From Oscillospiraceae bacterium (GTDB lineage: Bacteria > Bacillota > Clostridia > Oscillospirales > Ruminococcaceae), in contig JAFTNX010000039.1 in assembly GCA_017451665.1 (NCBI GenBank), positions 1-5,837 on the forward strand: DNA of 5,837 nucleotides, in the 5' to 3' direction. Positions 1 through 5,415 of this stretch are shown here, in pieces. The notes below the pieces were generated by a model, which saw only the letters and a list, made by a program, of their open reading frames with translations, was not told where the DNA came from and made no database searches. The position numbers were made by a program, and so were the translations under genes. Position 1 is the first letter of the stretch, and each line of letters starts with the position of its first letter.

Positions 1-537
1 CTTTCGTGAAGCCTTTCTTATTCTGTTACGCCAGTCAGCCTTGAATGACGCCATAACCTCGTCTTCTGTTTTGCCTTCGATGTTTCTGAGCATATAGTTG
101 TTTCTTGCCTGAATAGTTGAAAGCTCAGGTGCGTTTTCAGTATACTTAAAGCCAAGTGAACGCATAATTTCAATAGCTTCAGTTTCCTTTTCCTCAAAGC
201 AAGGGTCCCACATGAATTCATAGGACTTGTGCTTTTTAGCAAGAACTTTTACTCCTTCAAAAAGGTCATCAAGTGTATCCTTGTCGTAATAGTCGCATAC
301 AGGTCCGTGTGGCGCATATAAAAAAGTACAGCCAAGCACAGGGATTTTTTTAATGAGAATAAGACAAGTACCCTTGATTTTTCCGTTTTCGTCACGGGAA
401 ATAACAGCCTCCCAGCCCCAGTTGTCCTTAACCTTAGGCCACTTTAAAGACTGCATAAAAACGCCGTTTCTGTGAGTTTTTGCAAAAGTTTCAAACTCTT
501 CGCAAAGGGCGTCATTCTTTTTATCGAGAATTTCCAT
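1..537 (-). CDS. FemA/FemB/FemX-family peptidoglycan bridge aminoacyltransferase, N-terminal part (C-terminus outside window)
   Basis: The frame is open from the ATG at 537-535 to the window edge (179 residues, no stop), so only the N-terminal half of a family usually about 340-450 aa long is visible. FemAB proteins are cytoplasmic, membrane-associated enzymes that use aminoacyl-tRNA to add residues to the lysine or diamino-acid side chain of lipid II, building the interpeptide bridge. Family-like segments are visible: FMQSLKWPKVKDNWGWEAV (about 27-45), YAPHGPVCD (74-82), MWDPCF (109-114), the TIQARNNYML block (141-150) and the basic WRNRIRKASRK end (169-179). These match the first GNAT-like subdomain of PF02388. 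A ribosome-binding site AAAAGGA lies at 555-549, 11 nt from the start. An ATG at 548-546 is followed at once by a stop and is not the start. The gene is divergent from feoA. Which residue is added, and whether the acceptor is lipid II, cannot be told from this fragment. Confidence 0.85.
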   Translation of the reverse strand, partial: MEILDKKNDALCEEFETFAKTHRNGVFMQSLKWPKVKDNWGWEAVISRDENGKIKGTCLILIKKIPVLGCTFLYAPHGPVCDYYDKDTLDDLFEGVKVLAKKHKSYEFMWDPCFEEKETEAIEIMRSLGFKYTENAPELSTIQARNNYMLRNIEGKTEDEVMASFKADWRNRIRKASRK

Positions 538-575
538 TATTGTATCATTCCTTTTAATAGTATTAAATCTCTAAC

Positions 576-604
576 AGTATACCACATTTATAAATAAAAA
601 TCAA
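576..604 (-). promoter_or_regulatory. Promoter of the FemAB-family gene
   Basis: On the minus strand, TTGATT (604-599) and TATACT (581-576) are separated by exactly 17 nt. The -10 is preceded by TG plus one base, an extended -10. Predicted transcription start is near 569, giving a leader of roughly 30 nt before the ATG at 537. This is a sequence match only. Confidence 0.65.
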
Positions 605-621
605 GGCAGATAAAGGATTTG

Positions 622-643
622 TCAAAAGATACAATTCTTTTGA
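622..643. repeat. 8-bp perfect inverted repeat in the divergent intergenic region
   Basis: TCAAAAGA (622-629) and TCTTTTGA (636-643) are perfect complements around a 6-nt loop. It has no GC-rich stem and no clean T-tract in the right place, so it is a poor terminator. It lies just upstream of the FemAB-gene -35 and about 70 bp upstream of the feoA -35, so it could be an operator for either gene. A chance dyad in AT-rich DNA is also possible. Confidence 0.35.
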
Positions 644-704
644 TTTTGGCGTGGGTTTTGACATAAAAAGTCACAAAAATATGAAAAATAAGGAAAAATT
701 CTCC

Positions 705-739
705 GTTAGCCCTTGACATTTTAGTTAGCATAGGGTAAT
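705..739. promoter_or_regulatory. Degenerate and half copies of the GTTAG-N6-CTAAC operator
   Basis: GTTAG at 705-709 directly precedes the feoA -35 and has no right half. GTTAG at 724-728 lies between the -35 and -10 and is followed after 6 nt by GTAAT (735-739), which matches 3 of 5 bases of CTAAC. With the perfect dyad at 749-764 they form a cluster of left half-sites starting at 705, 724 and 749 across the whole promoter. Their reading as accessory binding sites is inferred from this repetition. Confidence 0.4.
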
Positions 740-744
740 ATAAT
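713..744 (+). promoter_or_regulatory. Promoter of the feo operon
   Basis: A consensus TTGACA (713-718) is followed after 17 nt by TAATAT (736-741). The perfect TATAAT at 739-744 overlaps it but would need a 20-nt spacer. Either choice puts the transcription start around 748-752, inside the GTTAG-N6-CTAAC dyad, leaving a leader of roughly 45-50 nt before feoA. Confidence 0.7.
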
Positions 745-748
745 ATTA

Positions 749-764
749 GTTAGACAAAGCTAAC
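749..764. promoter_or_regulatory. Putative metal-repressor operator (perfect GTTAG-N6-CTAAC) at the feoA transcription start
   Basis: Perfect 5-bp arms, GTTAG (749-753) and CTAAC (760-764), flank a 6-nt spacer. The flanking A748 and T765 extend the arms to 6 bp. It overlaps the predicted start of transcription, a repressing position. The half-site is the TTAG/CTAA core of DtxR-family boxes (known DtxR consensus TTAGGTTAGCCTAACCTAA), though arm spacing differs from the canonical box. It is unlike the GATAAT-type Fur box. Regulation by an Fe- or Mn-sensing DtxR/MntR/IdeR-like protein is inferred. Confidence 0.55.
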
Positions 765-797
765 TGTTTTGTATCGGTCCTTGAAGGAGGGAAATCA

Positions 798-1019
798 ATG
801 GCAACACTCAGAGACGCTAAAATCGGCGAAACTGTTACAGTTAAAAAGCTTAACGGTGAAGGTGCTTTGAAGCGTAGAATTATGGATATGGGAATTACAA
901 AGGGGATTTCTATTTATGTAAGAAAGGTAGCACCTTTTGGTGACCCACTTGAAGTTACTGTAAGAGGCTATGAGCTTACAATAAGAAAAGCTGACGCTGA
1001 AATGATTGAAACTATGTAA
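798..1019 (+). CDS. feoA: FeoA, small SH3-like partner of the ferrous iron transporter
   Basis: This is a 73-aa cytoplasmic protein of the FeoA family (PF04023), close to the usual length of about 75 aa. The single SH3-like domain fills the protein. The conserved pattern is visible: an opening 'L.DAKIGETVTV' strand, a GEGALKRRIMDMGI segment (about 20-33) and a closing 'ELTIRKADAEMI' strand (about 59-71). FeoA proteins are known to be needed for, or to modulate, FeoB-driven Fe(II) uptake, probably by touching the FeoB GTPase domain. The start is fixed by a strong AAGGAGG (784-790) with 7-nt spacing. It is the first gene of a feoA-feoB-Cys-rich protein operon, with 56 nt to feoB. Expression probably depends on the GTTAG-N6-CTAAC element over its promoter. 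Confidence 0.95.
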   Translation: MATLRDAKIGETVTVKKLNGEGALKRRIMDMGITKGISIYVRKVAPFGDPLEVTVRGYELTIRKADAEMIETM

Positions 1020-1039
1020 TTTTTTATTTTTGCACCGCA

Positions 1040-1055
1040 GTTAGCAGTCGCTAAC
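1040..1055. promoter_or_regulatory. Second perfect GTTAG-N6-CTAAC dyad, between feoA and feoB
   Basis: GTTAGC (1040-1045) and GCTAAC (1050-1055) pair perfectly around AGTC. In the shared layout this is GTTAG, six bases, CTAAC, identical in arms and spacing to the dyad at 749-764. It ends 5 nt before the feoB ribosome-binding site AAAGGA (1061-1066). As DNA it may be an internal operator. As RNA it could form a 6-bp hairpin next to the feoB ribosome-binding site. I see no convincing promoter between feoA and feoB that it would control. Confidence 0.5.
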
Positions 1056-1075
1056 ACAAGAAAGGATTATTAAGT

Positions 1076-3247
1076 ATGGGTATCAAAATCGCACTTGCAG
1101 GAAATCCGAATGCAGGTAAAACAACTCTTTTTAATGCGCTTACAGGTTCAAATCAGTATGTTGGAAACTGGCCTGGCGTTACAGTTGAAAAGAAAGAGGG
1201 AAAGTTAAAGGCTGACAAGGACGTTACGCTTACTGACCTTCCGGGAATATATTCTCTTTCTCCTTACACTCTTGAAGAGGTAGTTGCAAGAAATTATCTT
1301 GTTGGAGAAAGACCTGACGCAATTTTAAATATTATTGACGGAACAAACATCGAGAGAAACCTTTATCTTACAACACAGCTTATTGAACTTGGAATACCTG
1401 TTGTTGCTTGTATCAATATGATGGACGTTGTTGAGAAAAATGGTGATAAAATAAATATTGAGCTTCTTGCAAAAAAGCTTGGCTGTGAGGTTGTGGAAAT
1501 CTCAGCACTTAAAGGTACGGGTATTGACGAGGCTGCACAGCGTGCAATTGATGTGGTTAAGAAAAACGAACCGATAGTTTTGCGTCACAATTTCTGCGGC
1601 TCTGTTGAACACGCAATTGCTCATATTGAGGAAGCTTCCTTCCTTCACGACATTCCGGAAGTACAACAGAGATGGTATGCTGTAAAGATTTTTGAAAGAG
1701 ATGAAAAGGTTCTTGAACAGCTTTTGCTTCCTGAAGATGTACTTTCCCATATTGAAAAGGATATTCAGTCCTGTGAAAGAGAGCTTGACGACGACGCTGA
1801 AAGTATTATTACAAACGAGCGTTATAACTACATTACAGCTATTGTAAAGGAATGCTATAAAAGAAAGAATACAAGTGGAATGACAACTTCTGATAAGATA
1901 GACAAAATTGTCACAAACAGAATTCTTGCACTTCCTATTTTTGCATTTGTAATGTTCCTTGTTTATAAAATTTCAATCGGAACAATCGGTGACTGGACAG
2001 TAGGCTTTATGAACGACACACTCTTCGGGGAATGGATTGTTCCGGGCGTTACAAAGGCGCTTGAAAGCATAAACTGTGCTGACTGGCTTGTAAGCCTTAT
2101 CGCTGACGGTATCGTAGGTGGTGTAGGTGCAGTTCTGGGATTTGTTCCACAGATGATTATTCTCTTCCTGTTGCTTTCAATTCTTGAGGACGTGGGATAC
2201 ATTTCAAGAGTAGCGTTTATTATGGACAGAATTTTCAGAAAATTCGGTCTTTCCGGTAAATCATTTATTCCTATGCTTATCGGAACCGGTTGTGGAGTAC
2301 CTGGAATTATGGCGTCAAGAACAATCGAAAATGAACGTGACAGACGTATGACAATTATCACAACAACATTTATTCCTTGTGGCGCAAAAATGCCTATGGT
2401 TGGTCTTATTGCCGGTGCACTCTTTAACAACAGCTGGATAGTTGCAGGCTCTGCGTATTTTATCGGTGTGGCAGCTGTTATTGTTTCGGGAATTATGCTT
2501 AAAAAGACAAAGCCGTTTCAGGGCGAGGCAGCACCATTTGTTATGGAACTTCCATCATACCACGCACCAATCGGCAGAAATGTTTTCAGAGCTACATGGG
2601 AAAGAGGCTGGAGCTTTATTAAAAAGGCAGGTACTGTAATTGTTATTGCAAGTATCCTTATCTGGCTGCTTAATAGTATCACCTTTGAAGGTGGTTTCCA
2701 CTACATAGGCGACGGTGACGAAAAGTCAATTCTTAACGTTATCGGCGAAACTATTGCAGTTGTATTTGCACCACTCGGATTTGGAAAATGGCAGGCAGCT
2801 GTTGCTACAATCCTCGGACTTGTTGCCAAGGAAGAAATCGTAGGCGTATTCGGCTCACTTACTTCAATGGGCGCAGACGCAGCCTTTGCAGCAGTTGAAG
2901 AGGGTGGCAGATTTGCTGAAATCGGTTCAGTAATCTTTGGTGGAAACAAGCTTTCAGCATTCTCATTTATGATTTTCAACCTTCTCTGTGCACCTTGCTT
3001 TGCAGCTATGGGCGCTATCAAGAGAGAAATGAACAGTGCGAAGTGGACAGCTTTTGCTATCGGTTATCAGTGTGCTTTTGCATACGCAGTTTCACTTTGT
3101 GTATACCAGATTGGTATGGCTATTACAGGAAATATGAACGTAATCGGTCTTATCGTTTCTGCTGTGATTATCGCATTTGTAGGATTTATGCTCTTCAAAC
3201 CACACAAGGAAAGCATTAAGCTTACATCAGACGTAAGAATCAAGTAA
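1076..3247 (+). CDS. feoB: FeoB, ferrous iron transporter with N-terminal G-protein domain
   Basis: This 723-aa inner-membrane protein imports Fe(II). The GTPase domain (about 1-165) has G1 GNPNAGKT (9-16), G2 Thr36 in GVT, G3 DLPG (54-57), G4 NMMD (114-117) and G5 SALKG (143-147). A helical, GDI-like spacer follows (about 170-275). The membrane part begins near 283 and has many hydrophobic segments up to about 706. Family-typical gate motifs carry the expected cysteines: GTGCGVPG (403-410, Cys406), FIPCGAKMP (432-440, Cys435) and LLCAPCFAAM (636-645, Cys638 and Cys641), plus GLVAKEEIVG (581-590). All key motifs are intact. The length is a little under the 773 aa of E. coli FeoB, consistent with a Firmicutes form. 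The start is supported by AAAGGA at 1061-1066, 9 nt upstream. The next gene follows after 20 nt, so the three genes are almost certainly co-transcribed. Whether GTP hydrolysis drives transport directly is a family-level question the sequence cannot settle. Confidence 0.97.
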   Translation: MGIKIALAGNPNAGKTTLFNALTGSNQYVGNWPGVTVEKKEGKLKADKDVTLTDLPGIYSLSPYTLEEVVARNYLVGERPDAILNIIDGTNIERNLYLTTQLIELGIPVVACINMMDVVEKNGDKINIELLAKKLGCEVVEISALKGTGIDEAAQRAIDVVKKNEPIVLRHNFCGSVEHAIAHIEEASFLHDIPEVQQRWYAVKIFERDEKVLEQLLLPEDVLSHIEKDIQSCERELDDDAESIITNERYNYITAIVKECYKRKNTSGMTTSDKIDKIVTNRILALPIFAFVMFLVYKISIGTIGDWTVGFMNDTLFGEWIVPGVTKALESINCADWLVSLIADGIVGGVGAVLGFVPQMIILFLLLSILEDVGYISRVAFIMDRIFRKFGLSGKSFIPMLIGTGCGVPGIMASRTIENERDRRMTIITTTFIPCGAKMPMVGLIAGALFNNSWIVAGSAYFIGVAAVIVSGIMLKKTKPFQGEAAPFVMELPSYHAPIGRNVFRATWERGWSFIKKAGTVIVIASILIWLLNSITFEGGFHYIGDGDEKSILNVIGETIAVVFAPLGFGKWQAAVATILGLVAKEEIVGVFGSLTSMGADAAFAAVEEGGRFAEIGSVIFGGNKLSAFSFMIFNLLCAPCFAAMGAIKREMNSAKWTAFAIGYQCAFAYAVSLCVYQIGMAITGNMNVIGLIVSAVIIAFVGFMLFKPHKESIKLTSDVRIK

Positions 3248-3267
3248 TTTTTGAAAGGAGATTTGTC

Positions 3268-3450
3268 ATGCTGGAATTTTTAATTTCAAATATAGGAACA
3301 ATTGTGGTTCTGATTGTTCTTCTGGCAGTTGTGGGACTTATAATATTCAAAATGAAAAAAGATAAAAAACAGGGCAAATCCTCCTGTGGCTGTAAATGTT
3401 CGGCCTGCCCTAACAGTCAGTACTGTCACGGGACAGTTCAGAAACAATAA
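3268..3450 (+). CDS. FeoB-associated Cys-rich membrane protein
   Basis: This is a 60-aa protein with one N-terminal membrane helix (about 8-27), a lysine-rich stop-transfer stretch (28-37, KMKKDKKQGK) that places the tail in the cytoplasm, and a Cys cluster at 40, 42, 44, 47 and 53, followed by His54. This matches the FeoB-associated Cys-rich membrane protein family (PF12669), found after feoB in many Firmicutes. It may replace FeoC, but no firm biochemical role is known to me. The cysteine cluster suggests Fe(II) or Fe-S binding at the cytoplasmic exit of FeoB; that is inference. Ribosome-binding site AAAGGAG lies at 3254-3260 with 7-nt spacing. It is the last gene of the operon, with a terminator 9 nt after the stop. 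Confidence 0.9.
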   Translation: MLEFLISNIGTIVVLIVLLAVVGLIIFKMKKDKKQGKSSCGCKCSACPNSQYCHGTVQKQ

Positions 3451-3458
3451 AAACAACG

Positions 3459-3491
3459 AAAGTCGGGCGTAAAAACCCGACTTTATTTTTT
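3459..3491 (+). terminator. Rho-independent terminator of the feo operon
   Basis: A perfect 9-bp stem is formed by AAAGTCGGG (3459-3467) and CCCGACTTT (3476-3484) with an 8-nt loop. It is followed by A and then six T (3486-3491). It ends the feoA-feoB-Cys-rich transcript and separates it from the carboxypeptidase gene. Confidence 0.93.
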
Positions 3492-3500
3492 GCTCAGCAC

Positions 3501-3529
3501 TTGATTTTTATGGGGTTTAATGTTAAACT
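3501..3529 (+). promoter_or_regulatory. Candidate promoter of the BIG2-VanY gene, overlapped by a dyad
   Basis: TTGATT (3501-3506), a 17-nt spacer and TAAACT (3524-3529) with an upstream TG (3521-3522) form an extended -10 promoter. Predicted start is near 3535-3536. A dyad GTTTAA (3515-3520), TG, TTAAAC (3523-3528) covers the -10. A second -10-like TATATT at 3539-3544 has no good -35. Confidence 0.5.
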
Positions 3530-3531
3530 GT

Positions 3532-3555
3532 AATTATGTATATTGTGACATAATT
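3532..3555. repeat. 8-bp perfect inverted repeat just upstream of the BIG2-VanY ribosome-binding site
   Basis: AATTATGT (3532-3539) and ACATAATT (3548-3555) are perfect complements around an 8-nt loop. It begins about at the predicted transcription start and ends 3 nt before GAGAGG (3559-3564). It could be an operator or a weak leader hairpin; the stem is AT-rich. Confidence 0.45.
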
Positions 3556-3573
3556 CTCGAGAGGTTTTTATAG

Positions 3574-5250
3574 ATGAAAGACGAAATTTATGAGGAAGAA
3601 AAATCGGGTGGCGGATACCTGATTGTTATACTGCTTCTTGTACTTGTGGCTGCACTTGTTCTAGTGGGTGTTATTGCAGTAAAGAATATGTTTTTTCCTG
3701 ATGAGGTAACTTTTTCAGAAAAAGAGCATACAATGTATGTGGGCGATATTCTGGTGATGCCTGCAAAAATTACACCTGAAGTAAAAAACAGCGAGCTTGT
3801 TTATAAATCAAGCGATTTGACAGTTGCGACAGTTACACAAAACGGCGTAATCAGTGCTGTGGGAGTAGGAGAGGCTGAAATTACAGCAGAGCATAGCTTC
3901 AGCAAAAAAACAGCTACCATTTTAATTAAGGTTACAGAAAGCGTTTTGAGAATTGAACTTGAAAGCACCAAGGAAACCGTTGTTGAGGGCGAAGAAATCA
4001 GTATGAAATATGAGCTGGTTTCATCAGGCTTTGTCAAGGTTAATATGGAGTATTCATCATCTGACGAAAGAGTCTGCACAGTAAATTCTGACGGAATAAT
4101 TACTGCACATGACGCAGGTGAGGCAATCGTTACTGTAACGGATACTGAAAGTGGCATAAAAAACGAAATGAAAATTACTGTTATTGCTCCACTTGAAAAT
4201 CTGTATTTCAAAACTCAAAGCGTTGATTTGCTTGTAGATGATGTTTATGAATCTACTGTTGTGTTTGTGCCTGAGGACGCTACCGACAAAAAAATTGAAT
4301 ATTCAATATCACCTGAAACAGTCGCTACTACTGACAGTAAGGGAAGGGTTACGGGAGTAAAAAGTGGAAGCGCTGTGCTTACTGCTACTCACGTTTCAAC
4401 GGGTAAAACTGCAAAAATGAGAATTAACGTGTATGAAATTGCCGAAAAGATTACCCTTAACAAAACACAGCTCCTTGTTAAACAGGGGCATACTCAAAAT
4501 GTGCTTGCAGAGGTTTCTCCTGCAACAACAAAGGATAAAACGCTGACATGGACTTCAAGCGACAATTCTGTGGCTGTTGTTACAGTTTCGGGTGCAGGAA
4601 CAGCTAACATAAAGGGTATTTCTGTTGGTACTTGTAAAATCAAGGCTACTTCAAACAGCAACCCTGAGGTTTATGCTGAACTATTAGTTACAGTTGAAAA
4701 GGACGAAACTCACACTATCACTAAGGAAACCTACATAAACGGAATTCTTATTGTAAACAAGACCTATGGCGTTCCACAGAATTATAACGACGGAGGGGGA
4801 CTTACAACCCAGACTAAAAATGCCTTTGCTGAAATGAAAAAGGCTGCTGCAGCTGAAGGAATTGAGCTGAGAATTTCATCGGGTTATCGTTCGTATTCTT
4901 ATCAGAGAGACCTTTATAACGGATATTTAAGACGTCCGGGACAAAGCCAGGCGTATGTTGAAACCTATTCTGCAAGACCTGGTCACAGCGAACACCAGAC
5001 GGGGCTTGCAATAGACGTTAACAATGCGTCAATGTCGTTTCTGGGTACTCCTGAACAGAAATGGCTTGAGGCCCATTGCGTGGAATACGGATTTATTATT
5101 CGTTATCCACAGGGCAAGGAAGACATAACAGGCTATCAGTATGAGCCGTGGCACATCAGATATTTAGGTAAGGAAACTGCCCGAAAGGTTTATGAATCGG
5201 GACTTTGTCTTGAGGAATACTTAGGTGTTGACTCAAAATACAGCTATTAA
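3574..5250 (+). CDS. Membrane-anchored protein with four BIG2 Ig-like domains and a C-terminal VanY-type D,D-carboxypeptidase (M15B)
   Basis: This 558-aa protein has a short acidic cytoplasmic start (1-14), one membrane helix (about 15-37, no clear cleavage site) and an extracellular part. Four Ig-like BIG2 repeats follow, at about 44-120, 124-204, 207-286 and 290-374. Each carries the 'G.I/V.a...G.a.ita' signature (e.g. NGVISAVGVGEAEITA, SDGIITAHDAGEAIVTV), and the fourth is the least regular. The C-terminal domain (about 385-550) is VanY-like (PF02557): NKTYGVPQNYN (395-405), SGYRS (436-440, Arg439), the zinc motif SEHQTGLAIDV (472-482; His474, Asp481) and EPWH (524-527; Glu524 catalytic base, His527 third zinc ligand). 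All expected active-site residues are present. It should trim the terminal D-Ala of peptidoglycan stem peptides at the cell surface, with the BIG2 array acting as a spacer or wall-binding stalk (inferred). There are no vanA/B-type resistance genes nearby, so a housekeeping wall role is more likely than vancomycin resistance. Ribosome-binding site GAGAGG (3559-3564) has 9-nt spacing. It is monocistronic between two terminators. Confidence 0.92.
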   Translation: MKDEIYEEEKSGGGYLIVILLLVLVAALVLVGVIAVKNMFFPDEVTFSEKEHTMYVGDILVMPAKITPEVKNSELVYKSSDLTVATVTQNGVISAVGVGEAEITAEHSFSKKTATILIKVTESVLRIELESTKETVVEGEEISMKYELVSSGFVKVNMEYSSSDERVCTVNSDGIITAHDAGEAIVTVTDTESGIKNEMKITVIAPLENLYFKTQSVDLLVDDVYESTVVFVPEDATDKKIEYSISPETVATTDSKGRVTGVKSGSAVLTATHVSTGKTAKMRINVYEIAEKITLNKTQLLVKQGHTQNVLAEVSPATTKDKTLTWTSSDNSVAVVTVSGAGTANIKGISVGTCKIKATSNSNPEVYAELLVTVEKDETHTITKETYINGILIVNKTYGVPQNYNDGGGLTTQTKNAFAEMKKAAAAEGIELRISSGYRSYSYQRDLYNGYLRRPGQSQAYVETYSARPGHSEHQTGLAIDVNNASMSFLGTPEQKWLEAHCVEYGFIIRYPQGKEDITGYQYEPWHIRYLGKETARKVYESGLCLEEYLGVDSKYSY

Positions 5251-5253
5251 AAT

Positions 5254-5294
5254 AAAAATCTCTCTTTACCCACAAGGTAAGGAGAGATTTTTTT
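5254..5294 (+). terminator. Rho-independent terminator after the BIG2-VanY gene
   Basis: A 17-bp hairpin (5254-5270 with 5276-5292) contains one T-G wobble and a 5-nt CACAA loop. The T-tract runs to 5294. The A-rich left side makes it look bidirectional. It starts 3 nt after the stop codon at 5248-5250. Confidence 0.93.
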
Positions 5295-5307
5295 GTAAAT
5301 ATAAACA

Positions 5308-5321
5308 AGAAAACGGTTACA
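5308..5321. promoter_or_regulatory. cre-like (LacI/CcpA-family) operator upstream of the cellulase
   Basis: AGAAAACGGTTACA matches the known catabolite-responsive element consensus TGWAARCGYTWWCW at 12 of 14 positions, including the central CG. The mismatches are the first base and the Y after CG. It lies about 70-85 bp upstream of the predicted cellulase transcription start, and directly after the upstream terminator. It could bind CcpA or a sugar-responsive LacI-family regulator. The distance from the promoter would fit activation or a distal site better than simple occlusion. Confidence 0.4.
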
Positions 5322-5356
5322 CAAATGTGAAAATGGCTGAAATTTTTAAGGTTTAG

Positions 5357-5385
5357 TTGTGCGTGATAAAAAAATGTGGTAAAAT
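5357..5385 (+). promoter_or_regulatory. Candidate promoter of the GH5 cellulase gene
   Basis: TTGTGC (5357-5362), a 17-nt spacer and TAAAAT (5380-5385), with TG at 5377-5378 as an extended -10. Predicted start is near 5392, about 24 nt before the ATG. Confidence 0.55.
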
Positions 5386-5415
5386 ATTCATATATTTCTT
5401 GAAAGGAATGTTTTT

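Noticed and set aside
18..242. 74-aa minus-strand open frame
   Set aside because: It is in the wrong frame of the FemAB-family gene, whose own frame is open from 537 to the window edge and matches the family.
571..575. GTTAG half-site on the minus strand just after the FemAB -10
   Set aside because: The right half at the N6 spacing does not match CTAAC; a lone 5-mer is expected by chance.
658..685. TTGACA (658-663) with TATGAA (680-685) as a second upstream feo promoter
   Set aside because: The spacer is 16 nt and the -10 matches poorly; the promoter at 713-744 is much better.
1502..2430. Minus-strand open frames of 82 aa (1502-1750) and 155 aa (1963-2430) inside feoB
   Set aside because: They lie antisense to an intact, motif-complete feoB and show no recognisable domain.
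2442..3219. Plus-strand open frames at 2442-2639 and 2995-3219 and a minus-strand frame at 2701-3021
   Set aside because: They overlap feoB in other frames and look like by-products of its codon use.
3801..5011. Minus-strand open frames at 3801-4211 and 4814-5011
   Set aside because: Antisense shadows of the BIG2-VanY gene with no family features.
3574..5250. Vancomycin-resistance determinant
   Set aside because: VanY-like domains occur in many housekeeping carboxypeptidases, and no vanR/S/H/A/X-type gene is present nearby.
5320..5329. CACA-AA-TGTG short palindrome beside the cre-like site
   Set aside because: The 4-bp arms are too short to distinguish from chance.
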